Notes: generated from the letters alone by a model not told the origin. Positions 33,370 through 43,278 are shown, counted from the first letter of the stretch. The stretch: 64,000 nucleotides of DNA from Rhodospirillales bacterium (GCA_026196105.1 JAPHRK010000004.1:1-64000), one strand, 5' to 3'. A program made the numbers and translations.

Positions 33370-33924
33370 TTATTTCTCTAAAACACTATCCCAATAAAGG
33401 AAATCCCGCCAACTTTCGTGGAGATAATTTGGCGGGAATTGGCGACCGTTACGTTGGAGGTCGAAGTTGTTGGGTTGGTGCGGTTTGTGCTGAAGAGTGA
33501 GACCTGCCTGTTTGAGAAGCCTGTTTCCTTTTCTGAGGTTACAAGGGCTGCAAGCCGTGACCACATTACCCCATGTTGTGCGTCCACCTTTGGAGCGGGG
33601 GATTACGTGGTCGAAAGTTAAGTCATGAGTTGGGAAATGGCTTTGGCAGTATTGGCAGGCAAAATTATCGCGCAAGAAAACGTTAAACCGGGTAAAGGCG
33701 GGTTTGCGCAAAGATGGAACATATTCTTTAAGAGAGATCACACTTGGGAGGCGTAGTTCCATGGTTGGGGAATGAACGCTTTGGTCATATTCAGAGACAA
33801 CGTTAACCCGCTCAAGGAACACGGCTTTCACCGCTTCCTGCCATGACCACAAGGACAAGGGGAAATAACTTAAAGGCCGAAAATCGGCGTTTAGTACCAG
33901 CGCAGGTGCGTGATTGAGCATCAT
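33370..33924 (-). CDS. HNH endonuclease family protein
   Basis: The protein has 184 residues. The HNH motif is intact: FACQYCQSHFPTHDLTFDHVIPRSKGG near residues 89-115, then WGNVVTACSPCNLRKGN, giving two C-x-x-C zinc pairs. The N-terminus LVLNADFRPLSYFPLSLWSWQEAV is typical of a chromosomal alphaproteobacterial HNH family of unknown cellular role, not tied to homing or restriction. It is a single gene divergent from gluQRS. Confidence 0.9.
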   Translation of the reverse strand: MMLNHAPALVLNADFRPLSYFPLSLWSWQEAVKAVFLERVNVVSEYDQSVHSPTMELRLPSVISLKEYVPSLRKPAFTRFNVFLRDNFACQYCQSHFPTHDLTFDHVIPRSKGGRTTWGNVVTACSPCNLRKGNRLLKQAGLTLQHKPHQPNNFDLQRNGRQFPPNYLHESWRDFLYWDSVLEK

Positions 33925-34057
33925 CTACTATATTCTCCTCTCCACCCACAGAGACCATACTATATCTGGGGGGCAGGTCAATTGTTCCCTCCAATAAATT
34001 TATGTGACACTGCTTAAGGGCTCTTTTCTGAAGTAAGAGACCTGTTATCTTATAGGT

Positions 34058-34900
34058 ATGCTTATAGAGCCTGAAAACCAAACCGTTACTCGCTTTGCGC
34101 CAAGCCCTTCGGGTTTGCTTCATTTAGGCCATGCCTATTCTGCCCTTTTTGCTTTTAAGGCTGGTGAGCGGTTTATTTTGCGCATAGAGGACATTGATAA
34201 GGGGCGTTGCCGTCCTGAGTTTGATCAAGCGGTTTTGCAAGACTTAGCTTGGCTCGGCTTAGAGTGGTCAGGTGAAGTAAGGCGGCAATCACAGCACATG
34301 GCTGATTACCAGACAAGCATAGATAAGCTGAAAGACCTTGGTCTTCTTTATCCTTGTTTTTGTACGCGTAAAGAAATTCAGGCTGAAATTGAAAATGCCA
34401 GCCATGCGCCCCACGGCCCTGATGGACCGCTCTACCCCGGTATTTGTCGTGGCCTCAGATTGGATGAACAAGAAGAGCGTATGAACAATAAAGCTCCTTT
34501 TGCGTTGCGCCTGAATATGGAGAAAGCCATGGCTTTAGCGGGTGAACTCTTATGGAAAGATCGAGAAAAAGGGGAGATTATCGCCAATCCAGAAATTTTT
34601 GGTGACGTGGTTCTAGCCCGCAAAGATACCCCCACAAGTTATCATCTTGCCGTAACTGTTGATGATCATCTGCAAGGGGTGACTTTAGTAACGCGCGGGA
34701 AAGACCTGTTTGCAGCCACCCATGTCCATAGGCTTTTACAAGCACTGCTTGGCTTAAATGTTCCCGAGTACCACCATCACAAACTTTTAAAAGGTGAGGA
34801 TGGCAAGCGCTTTGCCAAACGAGATAAATCCCTCACCCTTCGCTCCTTGCGCGATGAAGGGAAAACCCTTGAGGATGTTCTGTTGATGATCAAGCTGTAA
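34058..34900 (+). CDS. gluQRS: Glutamyl-Q tRNA(Asp) synthetase
   Basis: The protein has 280 residues, the size of the truncated GluRS paralog lacking the anticodon-binding domain. It attaches glutamate to queuosine at position 34 of tRNA-Asp. The N-terminus has RFAPSPSGLLHLGHA (HIGH motif), a zinc site in CFCTRKE and YPGICRG near residues 97-125, and the KMSKS equivalent KRFAKRDKS near 250. Its stop codon is 3 bp from that of the convergent nitrobindin-like gene. Confidence 0.93.
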   Translation: MLIEPENQTVTRFAPSPSGLLHLGHAYSALFAFKAGERFILRIEDIDKGRCRPEFDQAVLQDLAWLGLEWSGEVRRQSQHMADYQTSIDKLKDLGLLYPCFCTRKEIQAEIENASHAPHGPDGPLYPGICRGLRLDEQEERMNNKAPFALRLNMEKAMALAGELLWKDREKGEIIANPEIFGDVVLARKDTPTSYHLAVTVDDHLQGVTLVTRGKDLFAATHVHRLLQALLGLNVPEYHHHKLLKGEDGKRFAKRDKSLTLRSLRDEGKTLEDVLLMIKL

Positions 34901-34903
34901 GGG

Positions 34904-35470
34904 TTATTCCCGGCTTAGTTCGTTGTCATCCGTATGTTCAAATTTTTTGCCGTAAATATCGACCCATGTCGTTTGTGAATAATTCATCTTGCCGGAACCG
35001 ACAATTACTTTTTGGCTAAATTCCATAGATGAAGCTTTTTTCGTCATGAAGGGAGATTGCACAATGGACCACTCGGGATCACCAATTTTCGCTGTTAATT
35101 CGAGAACGACTCGCCCCTCAGCATCGACTTCGCCGTTATATTTGCCACCCGCTACGACGCTGACAGCACGGGGGATGACAAAGGAATGCATGACAGTTTT
35201 GCTTTCTGCGTCCCAAATCCAATATCCGGTTTGGTCGTGAAATACGTCGTCGTTGGATTTCCGTCTGACGATCTGACGATAATGGACAGCGGCGAGCTTT
35301 TGTTCTTCGGCGTTAGCTAGATCACCAACATCTTCATAAATGATGGTTTCGTAATAAGGATTGTTCTCTTCTCCATCGGGTTCAGGCGCAATATCAACGC
35401 CCTGATCACCTTTCCAGGTGCCGAGTAATTGTTTAAGAGGGCCGTAATCAACGTCTGGGTAATTTGTCAT
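34904..35470 (-). CDS. FABP/nitrobindin-like heme-binding beta-barrel protein
   Basis: The protein has 188 residues from ATG 35468-35470 with GGAG upstream. The DUF1794/THAP4-like barrel signature is clear: LLGTWKGDQGVDIAPEPDG near residue 15, NPYYETIIYEDVGD, then DVFHDQTGYWIWD and a His-containing SFVIPRAVSV. Nitrobindins bind ferric heme and may isomerise peroxynitrite. Here the proximal His cannot be placed with certainty. It is the third gene of a minus-strand run with the Nudix and ACT-like genes. Confidence 0.75.
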   Translation of the reverse strand: MTNYPDVDYGPLKQLLGTWKGDQGVDIAPEPDGEENNPYYETIIYEDVGDLANAEEQKLAAVHYRQIVRRKSNDDVFHDQTGYWIWDAESKTVMHSFVIPRAVSVVAGGKYNGEVDAEGRVVLELTAKIGDPEWSIVQSPFMTKKASSMEFSQKVIVGSGKMNYSQTTWVDIYGKKFEHTDDNELSRE

Positions 35471-35499
35471 AGTTACTCCCAATCAGCTTTTAAATATTT

Positions 35500-36363
35500 T
35501 CAAGGTCGAACGTCCTGATGCAGTCCCGAAACTAACGCTTCATATTCTGGGTGATCTGGTTTGATGTAGCCGTGACGAATGAGAAAGTCGATGACGACCA
35601 TAGCGCAGTTGTATTTGAAGTCTTCGGTGTCATGAACAATTTCAGCGACTTGTTCTAAGGGCCATAGGTAGAATTCTTCCTGCTCTCCGTCGGTGCAATG
35701 AGGAATGAAATCTGGGGAAAGTTCCAGATCGTAATTGAATAAGACATCCCGTCGCAAACCGTGTTTATGCTGATGATCAAAAGCATAGGACATCGCCCCA
35801 ATCGGTCTGGCTTGCAGGGCAAGTTCAGCCGACATTCCAGCTTCTTCTTTGCACTCTTTAACCAGGTTTTCTTCCAAGGTGAGGTCTTCCGGCTGCCCAC
35901 CTGCCATTAGCTGGTCAAGCTTTCCTGGTTGAACCAAACGATCTTTAGCGCGATGACCAACCCACATTTTAATCTGGTCGCCATCGCGCACATAACCATT
36001 TAAGTGAATGCCATAACTGACAATGCCAAAGATTTGGGCTGCAGCGCGCTCAATGGTGGCGAGTGTAGGGGCGGCCCAACTGGTCGCAATCTTAAAAGGC
36101 TCATCAACCCACCGCGGGAAAAACTCTTCTTCATAGAGGTCTTTCACGACTCTTGCTAAAGCATCAGTGCGTTCTTCGCAGGTGGTGAGCTTTGGGTTGA
36201 GGATGATCGTTTGGTTTTCAAAGAGAAAAATTTCCGGATAAGCTTTGATCCGCTCAAAAACGCTCGGTTTTATCCACCCTACACTCTGACCAGCAACAAC
36301 AAATTTTTGAATGTCAGTTAGGTCTTTCTGATTGCAACGGGCGATGCGGTCAAAATAGCTCAT
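35500..36363 (-). CDS. Nudix hydrolase with DUF4743 N-terminal domain
   Basis: The protein has 287 residues. The N-terminal ~110 residues match the DUF4743 domain found before Nudix domains in Tnr3-like enzymes. The Nudix box GGQPEDLTLEENLVKECKEE near residue 155 keeps the Glu pairs, with Lys at the usual Arg position. Related enzymes hydrolyse oxidised thiamine diphosphate derivatives. The substrate here is inferred from the family only. The spacing to the downstream nitrobindin-like gene is 29 bp. Confidence 0.83.
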   Translation of the reverse strand: MSYFDRIARCNQKDLTDIQKFVVAGQSVGWIKPSVFERIKAYPEIFLFENQTIILNPKLTTCEERTDALARVVKDLYEEEFFPRWVDEPFKIATSWAAPTLATIERAAAQIFGIVSYGIHLNGYVRDGDQIKMWVGHRAKDRLVQPGKLDQLMAGGQPEDLTLEENLVKECKEEAGMSAELALQARPIGAMSYAFDHQHKHGLRRDVLFNYDLELSPDFIPHCTDGEQEEFYLWPLEQVAEIVHDTEDFKYNCAMVVIDFLIRHGYIKPDHPEYEALVSGLHQDVRP

Positions 36364-36382
36364 AGTCTTTTAGTCTCTTTAA

Positions 36383-36703
36383 TTATCTTAAATCGCTTAG
36401 GTGCTTTTCAAAGGTTAGTACCTTGTCGACAGGCACGATATTGCGCATAAGTTCAGCGTAATAGCGCACATCCTCTCTATCAAGCCCTTCTAGTTGAAGA
36501 TCAAGGTGAAGCTCTTGATTTCCTTTGCCACTTTCCTGCAATTGGCTGTGGACGCGGTGAGGGACAAGTCCACGTTTGGCAAAAAGTGCCAGCACACGAG
36601 GCAAAACAGAAGCTTCGGCTTCAGCTTGAAGAGAAAAACAGGCGGTGAATGAATCGTTAGCAGCCGATGGGCTGTCTAAACGGGTGGATAATTTGGCAGA
36701 CAT
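36383..36703 (-). CDS. Small ACT-like domain protein
   Basis: The protein has 106 residues from ATG 36701-36703, with GGAG eight bases upstream. The pattern TACFSLQAEAEASVLPRVLA followed by FAKRGLVPHRVHSQL resembles the ACT regulatory fold of IlvN/IlvM small subunits. No acetolactate synthase gene is adjacent, so it may be a stand-alone ACT protein with a regulatory role. It is first in the run with the Nudix and nitrobindin-like genes, 19 bp upstream of the former. Confidence 0.6.
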   Translation of the reverse strand: MSAKLSTRLDSPSAANDSFTACFSLQAEAEASVLPRVLALFAKRGLVPHRVHSQLQESGKGNQELHLDLQLEGLDREDVRYYAELMRNIVPVDKVLTFEKHLSDLR

Positions 36704-36946
36704 TGGTGCCACTCCATATATCGGTATCGGTAATCAAAAAAACGAAAAACAAAAACGCCCAGCCCTCAAAGGAGAACCGGGTTTGTAATTCGAATAAGAC
36801 CGAAGCCAAAATTGGAGCTCAAATTAACCATGAAGATATTGTTACTGGAAATTATGCCGAGGTCAAGCTGATAACTTTTTGTTATTGAGGCTAGTGTTAA
36901 GTTAAAATTAGAATGGTATGGCCCGAGGTTATTGGAAATTTGCTTA

Positions 36947-38095
36947 ATGAATAATAATTACAAACACGTCATTTTGCTGTGCCAAAACAAGAATGTCTAT
37001 GGCAGCATCTTACGGTTTTTAGCAGATTTACAAATTGCATTTGAAGCTATTGGCTTAAGCACGGAATGGAGAAAGGTTGGGCCAGAAGATTTGCATTTGG
37101 CTGTTGAAGCCCAAGCCAAAATGACGGCAGAAGGAAAGCCTGCTTTCTTTTTTGACGTCAATGGTCGGATAGGAACAAGCCATGCTCCGCGGTTTACTTG
37201 GGTGGTTGACCACCCCCTTACTCATCCACAATTAGGTCAACTTTCTCCTAAATCAGTACTGGGGTTTATTGATGAATCTCATGTGGGGTTAGAAGGCTAT
37301 GTTGCCAACAAGCATCGAATTTTCCTTCCCCATGGAGGGCCGCCGTTAAACCCTAATCGGCTAAAGATGAAAGACAGGAAAATCCCTATTTTATTTTGTG
37401 GGCATGTTTTTCTTAACCCAACGACGGAAAATTTCAAACTCGCCTTTCAGGGGTCGAGTCACCCGCTACCCGAAGCTGCAATGCGGGCCTTTGAGCGAAT
37501 TACAATTAAGAAGGAGCAATCAGCAACGGCAATTTTGGAGAGTTTATTTGAGTATGGTATATCGCCAAGTGATCTGGGCCGTGATGGGCTCGCTAAGTAT
37601 TTTAATAAGATAGAAAATTTTAGCCAAGCCTATGAACGGTTGGAAATTCTTCAAGAACTCGAAGGATGTTCAGTCAATGTAATTGGGTCCTTCGCAGATG
37701 AGGTCCTGGAACGCTTACCTGCTGATGTAAATTATCTTGGCGAGAAAAATTATGATGAGTTTGTCGACCTCATGGGGCAATCCCGGATTGTCTTAAACAC
37801 AACTAGAAAATTCTCCCAAGGTTCCCATGAGCGTATTTGGTACGGGATGGCAAACGGTGCCATGATTTTAACAAGTCAAAGCAGCTATATGGAATCCTAT
37901 TTTAAACTAGGTGAAGGGGTCATAAGTTATGACCCCTTATACGAAAAAGGCTCTATATGTGAACAGGTGAAAACCTTACTTGAATCTCCAGAAATCATGG
38001 ATGAACAGGTCGCCACAGGAGCAAAAATTTATACCGCCCATCACTTGTGGGAAAACAGGGCAAAAGTTATTCTTGAGGCTATGAACCAAAGTTAA
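36947..38095 (+). CDS. Putative glycosyltransferase (CgeB-like GT-B)
   Basis: The protein has 382 residues from ATG 36947. There is no signal peptide. The C-terminal half has the CgeB-like pattern NYDEFVDLMGQSRIVLNTTR, then SQGSHERIWYGMANGAMIL, which is the donor-sugar end of a GT-B fold. The N-terminal half contains TWVVDHPLTHP. The acceptor is unknown; cell-surface or protein glycosylation is possible. The gene is solitary, with AT-rich flanks of about 240 and 190 bp. Confidence 0.7.
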   Translation: MNNNYKHVILLCQNKNVYGSILRFLADLQIAFEAIGLSTEWRKVGPEDLHLAVEAQAKMTAEGKPAFFFDVNGRIGTSHAPRFTWVVDHPLTHPQLGQLSPKSVLGFIDESHVGLEGYVANKHRIFLPHGGPPLNPNRLKMKDRKIPILFCGHVFLNPTTENFKLAFQGSSHPLPEAAMRAFERITIKKEQSATAILESLFEYGISPSDLGRDGLAKYFNKIENFSQAYERLEILQELEGCSVNVIGSFADEVLERLPADVNYLGEKNYDEFVDLMGQSRIVLNTTRKFSQGSHERIWYGMANGAMILTSQSSYMESYFKLGEGVISYDPLYEKGSICEQVKTLLESPEIMDEQVATGAKIYTAHHLWENRAKVILEAMNQS

Positions 38096-38286
38096 TTTAC
38101 TGCCAATATTAGTTCTTTGAAAATTGGTTGCCATATTTCCGCTGTGAATCTTAGGCATATCAACGGATTTAGGCATTTTTCCTCTCTTGCATTAACGCCC
38201 GTTTAAGATTACTTCTTTTAAAGTTATAGACAGGGAACACTGGCAATAGGTTTTTGTGCCGAAGTGTGAGCTTACAGGGGAATAGA

Positions 38287-39189
38287 TTGAAGCAGCGACA
38301 AGGTGCGGTGATGAATGAAACCGCACCAATCAAAGGTATTATTCAGCGGTTTGCCTATCTCTTTCTTGTCCTCGCCGCCTTTGCGGTAATGTTGATAGGA
38401 AAAGCAGATACGGTTTTACTTGAGAAAGTCCGTACCAGCGTGACTGATGCGGTTACCCCTGTCCTTGCCGTTTTATCTCGTCCCGCTTCAACTATTTCTA
38501 ACTTGGTCGACATGGGCCAAGAGGCTGTCGACTTGCAGAAAGAAAACGCCCGTCTTCGTGAAGAAAACGCTCGTCTGCTGCAATGGCAATCTGTGGCTCG
38601 TCGGTTACATGTTGAAAATACTGAACTTAGAAATATCAATAAATTTAACGCAGCTGGTGCTCTGAATTATGTTACGGCTCGGGTCATCGCAGATGCGGGT
38701 GGTGCCTTTGCTCATAGTCTTGTGTTGTCAGCTGGTAAACGCCAAGGGGTGCGCAAAGGCCAAGCGGTAGTTACGGGTGATGGCCTAGTCGGGCGTGTCG
38801 CCAGTGTTGGTCGCCACTCTTCACGCGTTCTGCTGGTGACAGATTTGAACTCTCGCATTCCAGTGGTTATTGAGAGTTCCCGTGTGCGAGCAATCTTAGC
38901 AGGAGATAACGTTGATCGTCCTCGTTTGATCCACCTTCCTCCCGGGGCGAGTATTTCCCCAGGAGATCGAGTTGTTACATCAGGCCATGGTGGGGCATTC
39001 CCGTGGGGATTACCTATAGGAGCTGTCGCTTCAGTGAGTGATGAAGGCATTACTGTTCAACTCTTTACGGATCGTGAACGGTTGGAGTATGTCCGTGCCG
39101 TTGAATTTGGACTTGATGGAATCGTCACTTTCCCAGAGAACAATTCGAAGAAAGAAAGCAATGAAGTTAAGTCCGCTACAAGTGGATGA
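38287..39189 (+). CDS. mreC: Rod shape-determining protein MreC
   Basis: The protein has 300 residues from TTG 38287 (reads MKQRQGAVMN, behind AGGGGAATAGA); ATG 38311 is the alternative. MreC links the elongasome to PBP2 in the periplasm. A membrane helix spans about residues 20-40. The coiled coil LQKENARLREENARLLQ lies near 75. The beta domain follows, with VTGDGLVGRVASVGRHSSRV and PPGASISPGDRVVTSG. It is first in the operon mreC-mreD-mrdA-rodA. No mreB lies directly upstream. Confidence 0.94.
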   Translation: MKQRQGAVMNETAPIKGIIQRFAYLFLVLAAFAVMLIGKADTVLLEKVRTSVTDAVTPVLAVLSRPASTISNLVDMGQEAVDLQKENARLREENARLLQWQSVARRLHVENTELRNINKFNAAGALNYVTARVIADAGGAFAHSLVLSAGKRQGVRKGQAVVTGDGLVGRVASVGRHSSRVLLVTDLNSRIPVVIESSRVRAILAGDNVDRPRLIHLPPGASISPGDRVVTSGHGGAFPWGLPIGAVASVSDEGITVQLFTDRERLEYVRAVEFGLDGIVTFPENNSKKESNEVKSATSG

Positions 39190-39190
39190 C

Positions 39191-39703
39191 ATGATGAAAC
39201 AGTCCGCATGGCAACGCCTTGATATATTGGCGCGGAACATAACCCCCTTTATTTTATCCCTGCTACTGGTGATGATCAGCATCATCCCCACACATTTGCC
39301 TGGCTATACACAAATTTCACCTCTGTTAGCTCTTGTCGCTGTATATCACTGGGGTGTCTATCGTCCGGATTTAATGCCTTCCCTTGCTGTTTTTGTTTTA
39401 GGGTTGTTTCAGGACCTTATCGGTGGTGGTCCCATGGGTCTGCATGCTTTTGTTTTGTTGGTCATGTATGGGATGTTGATCACCCAAAGGCGGTTCTTCT
39501 ACGGTAAATCTTTCATGGTGATTTGGATGGGATTTGCCATTGTCGCAACAGGCAGCATTGTTGCTTACTGGGTAATTGCTTCGGTTTACTATCTCAAATT
39601 GTTACAACCCTACAGTTTCGTCTTCCAATATCTTTTCACCCTCACCATTTTTCCTGTTGTCTCTTGGCTGCTTGTTCGTTGGCAGCGGGCTGTGATTAGG
39701 TAG
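39191..39703 (+). CDS. mreD: Rod shape-determining protein MreD
   Basis: The protein has 170 residues from ATG 39191 (or the adjacent ATG 39194), one base after the mreC stop codon. The hydrophobic helices and the pattern PDLMPSLAVFVLGLFQDLIGGGPMGLHA are those of MreD, an inner-membrane member of the elongation complex. The frame is open further upstream over mreC but without support. It is 11 bp before mrdA. Confidence 0.92.
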   Translation: MMKQSAWQRLDILARNITPFILSLLLVMISIIPTHLPGYTQISPLLALVAVYHWGVYRPDLMPSLAVFVLGLFQDLIGGGPMGLHAFVLLVMYGMLITQRRFFYGKSFMVIWMGFAIVATGSIVAYWVIASVYYLKLLQPYSFVFQYLFTLTIFPVVSWLLVRWQRAVIR

Positions 39704-39714
39704 AGGGATCGTTC

Positions 39715-41604
39715 ATGCAGTGGGATACCGATCAATATAAACTTTTTGGCAGGCGTACGGCGATGCTTGCGGGGGGGAAACTTCTCCTGCTCTCCACCTT
39801 GGTTGGGCGGATGTATTATTTGCAGGTACTTCAGGCAGATCGATACAAAACCTTAGCTGAAGAAAACCGTATGAGCATGCGTCTGCTTCCGCCACCACGT
39901 GGTCGTATTCTTGATCGATATGGCATTCCTCTGGCGGTAAATGAACAAAATTACCGGGTCGTCATTATCCCTGAGCAGACTAAAAGCGTTAAAGAGACTC
40001 TCCTAGCATTGGGTAAGGTCATAGGCATTAGCAGTACGGAAAGTCGCCGTATTCTTCGTGAAGTAAAGCGAAAAAGAAGTTTTGTACCAGTAACTGTTCG
40101 TGAAAACCTGACTTGGGAAGATGTGGCTCAAATTGAGGTGAATGCTCCAGATTTGCCAGGAGCCATGATTGATGTAGGCGAAAGCCGTTATTATCCGGAT
40201 GGTTATGAAACGGCCCATATTTTGGGGTATGTTGCCGCTGTTTCTGAAAAAGATTTAACGGGAGATCCTTTATTAGAGCTTCCAGGTTTCAGGATTGGAA
40301 AATCAGGTATTGAGAAAGTCCATGATCTAATTTTGCGCGGGACAGGTGGCACCAGTCAGGTCGAAGTCAATGCCTATGGTCGCGTTATCCGTGAGCTTAA
40401 TCGTCAAGAAGGTAAGCCGGGTGCTGAGATAAAGTTGAGTATTGATATTGGCCTGCAAAAAGTAGCGGTTGAAAGATTAGGTGAGGAAAGTGGCGCAGCA
40501 GTTGTTATCGATATCCATACTGGGGATATCTTGGCGATGGCCTCTACACCAAGCTATGACCCCAATGCTTTTAACCGAGGCTTGAGCACAAAAGAATGGA
40601 AGTCACTCATCGGCAATAATCGAAAACCGCTCAATAATAAGGCGATCTCAGGCCAGTATGCACCGGGGTCTACTTTTAAAATGATTGTGGCTCTTGCCGC
40701 CTTAGAAAAAGGCGTTATTGGCCCTGAGCAAAAAGTATTCTGTTCAGGGCATGTGGAATTGGGAACGGCTAGATTCCACTGTTGGAAAAAACGTGGTCAT
40801 GGGGCTGTTGACTTGGTCCAAGCTATCCAGAGTTCTTGCGATGTATACTTCTATGAAATTGCCAGACGAACAGGCATTGAGCGAATTGCTTCTATGGCTC
40901 GGCGGTTTGGCTTTGGGAGCTCTCTTGGTTTAGATATCTCAGGAGAACGCTCTGGCTTGATCCCAGATAAAGGATGGAAGCGAGCTGAACTAGGTGAAGG
41001 TTGGCATCAAGGGGAAACTCTTCTCGCTGGGATTGGGCAAGGTTATGTTTTGGCAACACCATTACAATTAGCCGTGATGACTGCACGTCTTGCTAATGGG
41101 GGAGAAGCCGTAAGGCCGCACCTGACAAGCTCAATTCAAACGGATGGTACTAAGGTTAATAAAGAAATTAAAGCTGTAAAAAATATTGGCGTTAATTCTT
41201 CTCATATAGAGCTTGTGCGCAAAGCGATGAATGCTGTGACTAATATTCCAGGTGGAACAGCTTTTCGGTCTCGTATCTCAGATCAGCGTTATGCAATGGC
41301 GGGAAAGACTGGAACAGCTCAAGTCCGTCGTATTTCAAAAGCTGAACGTGAGGTCGGGGTTATTAAAAATAAAGACCTCCCTTGGGAACAACGTGATCAT
41401 GCGTCCTTTGTTGGTTTTGCGCCAGTGGATGCTCCTCGATATGCCGTTGCTGTTGTTGTTGAACATGGTGGCTCAGGCTCTAAAACTGCGGCCCCTATTG
41501 CCCGTGATATCTTATTAGAAGTCCAAAAGCGCGGGGCTGTCTCACAGCCAGGCCAAGACCAACCCATGATAGATCAACCCCCAATACCAGAGAGGGATGC
41601 CTAA
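39715..41604 (+). CDS. mrdA: Penicillin-binding protein 2 (elongation transpeptidase)
   Basis: The protein has 629 residues. It is the class B transpeptidase that cross-links peptidoglycan during elongation. An N-terminal anchor lies at about residues 18-37. The pedestal has PPPRGRILDRYGIPLAVN. The catalytic Ser is in QYAPGSTFKMIVAL near residue 326, the second motif SSCDVYFYE near 381, and KTGTAQV near 532. It is 2 bp before rodA in the mre operon. Confidence 0.97.
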   Translation: MQWDTDQYKLFGRRTAMLAGGKLLLLSTLVGRMYYLQVLQADRYKTLAEENRMSMRLLPPPRGRILDRYGIPLAVNEQNYRVVIIPEQTKSVKETLLALGKVIGISSTESRRILREVKRKRSFVPVTVRENLTWEDVAQIEVNAPDLPGAMIDVGESRYYPDGYETAHILGYVAAVSEKDLTGDPLLELPGFRIGKSGIEKVHDLILRGTGGTSQVEVNAYGRVIRELNRQEGKPGAEIKLSIDIGLQKVAVERLGEESGAAVVIDIHTGDILAMASTPSYDPNAFNRGLSTKEWKSLIGNNRKPLNNKAISGQYAPGSTFKMIVALAALEKGVIGPEQKVFCSGHVELGTARFHCWKKRGHGAVDLVQAIQSSCDVYFYEIARRTGIERIASMARRFGFGSSLGLDISGERSGLIPDKGWKRAELGEGWHQGETLLAGIGQGYVLATPLQLAVMTARLANGGEAVRPHLTSSIQTDGTKVNKEIKAVKNIGVNSSHIELVRKAMNAVTNIPGGTAFRSRISDQRYAMAGKTGTAQVRRISKAEREVGVIKNKDLPWEQRDHASFVGFAPVDAPRYAVAVVVEHGGSGSKTAAPIARDILLEVQKRGAVSQPGQDQPMIDQPPIPERDA

Positions 41605-41606
41605 AT

Positions 41607-42752
41607 ATGCGTGACATCCGTCTTAATGAATTTGACCTCACCTTCGGACAGAAGCTTCTCCAACTTAATTGGATGTTTGTTGTCTTGCTTGCTGCCACAG
41701 CTAGTGTTGGCTTTGCCATGCTCTATTCTGCTGCTAACGGCAATCTTGATCCTTGGGCTTCCCGACAAATGGTTCGCTTTGGTGTAGGCCTTTGCGTTCT
41801 ATTTGTTGTGGCTTTAATCGATATTCGGGTTTGGTTTCGGTTGGCATATTTTATCTATGCACTGGCTTTAGTTTTACTGGTTTTGGTGGAGGTTAAAGGG
41901 TCGATTGGGATGGGGGCTCAGCGTTGGATTAATTTAGGTTTTTTCCAATTGCAACCGTCTGAAGTTATGAAAGTCGCTTTGGTTCTTGCTCTGGCTCGTT
42001 ACTTCCACGGAGCTAGCCCGGAAAGTGTTGGGCGAATACCCTTCCTGCTTATTCCTTTGCTTATGGTCGCGGCAGCTTCAGGGCTAGTCCTTAAACAACC
42101 TGATTTGGGAACAACGCTCATGCTGATTATGGGAAGTGGTGCGATCTTCTTCCTGGCGGGAGTTCGCATGTGGAAGTTTGGAGTGGTGATAGTTGCGGCA
42201 ATGGGAGCTATTCCTGTGGGGTGGCAATTTTTGCATACCTACCAAAAGAAACGGATTATAACCTTCCTCAATCCCGAGAACGATCCCTTGGGTGCAGGTT
42301 ACCACATCACCCAATCTAAAATTGCTTTTGGTTCGGGCGGGGTTTCTGGCAAAGGGTTTTTGTTAGGATCTCAGAGTCACCTTAACTTCCTGCCTGAAAA
42401 GCAAACGGACTTTATCTTTACCATGTTGGCAGAAGAACTTGGACTGGTAGGTGGTCTCGCGTTGTTAGGGCTTTATCTGTTGATCCTTATTTATGGGTAC
42501 GTTATTTCTCTCCAATGCCGGAGCCAGTTTGGACGCCTTGTTGGTCTTGGAGTGACAACAACCTTCTTCCTTTATGTCTTCATTAATATTGCTATGGTCA
42601 TGGGGCTTATCCCTGTTGTTGGGGTTCCCTTACCCCTCGTTTCCTATGGTGGAACGGCTATGCTCACTTTACTTTTCAGCTTTGGTTTGCTGTTGAGTGT
42701 TTCCATCCATCGTGAAGCCCCGATTGGGCGACGTGGGGCGGAAGAGGAATAA
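41607..42752 (+). CDS. rodA: Peptidoglycan glycosyltransferase RodA
   Basis: The protein has 381 residues with ten membrane helices, a SEDS-family polymerase that works with PBP2. Typical motifs are FQLQPSEVMKVALVLALARY near residue 112, KQPDLGTTLMLIMGSG near 157 and the C-terminal VGVPLPLVSYGGTAML near 340. It is the last gene of the mre operon, though the MarR gene starts only 6 bp later and may be co-transcribed. Confidence 0.97.
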   Translation: MRDIRLNEFDLTFGQKLLQLNWMFVVLLAATASVGFAMLYSAANGNLDPWASRQMVRFGVGLCVLFVVALIDIRVWFRLAYFIYALALVLLVLVEVKGSIGMGAQRWINLGFFQLQPSEVMKVALVLALARYFHGASPESVGRIPFLLIPLLMVAAASGLVLKQPDLGTTLMLIMGSGAIFFLAGVRMWKFGVVIVAAMGAIPVGWQFLHTYQKKRIITFLNPENDPLGAGYHITQSKIAFGSGGVSGKGFLLGSQSHLNFLPEKQTDFIFTMLAEELGLVGGLALLGLYLLILIYGYVISLQCRSQFGRLVGLGVTTTFFLYVFINIAMVMGLIPVVGVPLPLVSYGGTAMLTLLFSFGLLLSVSIHREAPIGRRGAEEE

Positions 42753-42758
42753 TTATTT

Positions 42759-43238
42759 ATGGTTAAAGAAAATCCACCAAGCCCGTCATATGTGCTCGAC
42801 GATACGGGTGTTGATTTTGATATTCTCCCGCAGTTGGTTGGTCACCACATTGGCCGTGCCTATCGTGCTTTGTTCGATCATTTCTGCAAAACTACTGCAG
42901 AGTATGATATTACCCCCCGCCAATTTGTCGCTTTGGTTTTAATTGATGCTAACCCAGGTTCATCACAGACGATTATTGCTCGTGCTGCTGGGATTGAACG
43001 TTCCACCATGGTGTCTCTTGTTGATATCCTGGAAGAGCGAAAATTCGTTGTACGAACCCGTTCAACTAAAGATCGTCGTTCTTATGCTCTGACCATTACC
43101 AAACAAGGTAAAGAGTTGGTCACCAAGTTAAAACCGCTCGTTACAGCCCATGACGCCCATGTTATCCAACATCTCACAGATAACGAAAAAGATAGTATGG
43201 TTAAGAGTCTGGATAAGGTCATGATGGGCGAGCGGTAG
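42759..43238 (+). CDS. MarR family transcriptional regulator
   Basis: The protein has 159 residues. The winged helix spans about residues 55-115 (QTIIARAAGIERSTMVSLVDIL for the recognition helices, RTRSTKDRRSYALTIT for the wing). MarR proteins are dimers released from DNA by small aromatic ligands. The gene follows rodA by 6 bp and precedes the EamA transporter gene. The inverted repeat at 43279-43305 before that gene is a candidate binding site, so it may control the exporter. Confidence 0.9.
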   Translation: MVKENPPSPSYVLDDTGVDFDILPQLVGHHIGRAYRALFDHFCKTTAEYDITPRQFVALVLIDANPGSSQTIIARAAGIERSTMVSLVDILEERKFVVRTRSTKDRRSYALTITKQGKELVTKLKPLVTAHDAHVIQHLTDNEKDSMVKSLDKVMMGER

Positions 43239-43278
43239 AACCCCTAAATTTGTTCGCATGCTATGTATTTTGATTGGG

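Noticed and set aside
33370-33924. HNH gene as part of a defence or homing system
   Set aside because: No partner genes are next to it and the family is widespread and chromosomal in alphaproteobacteria.
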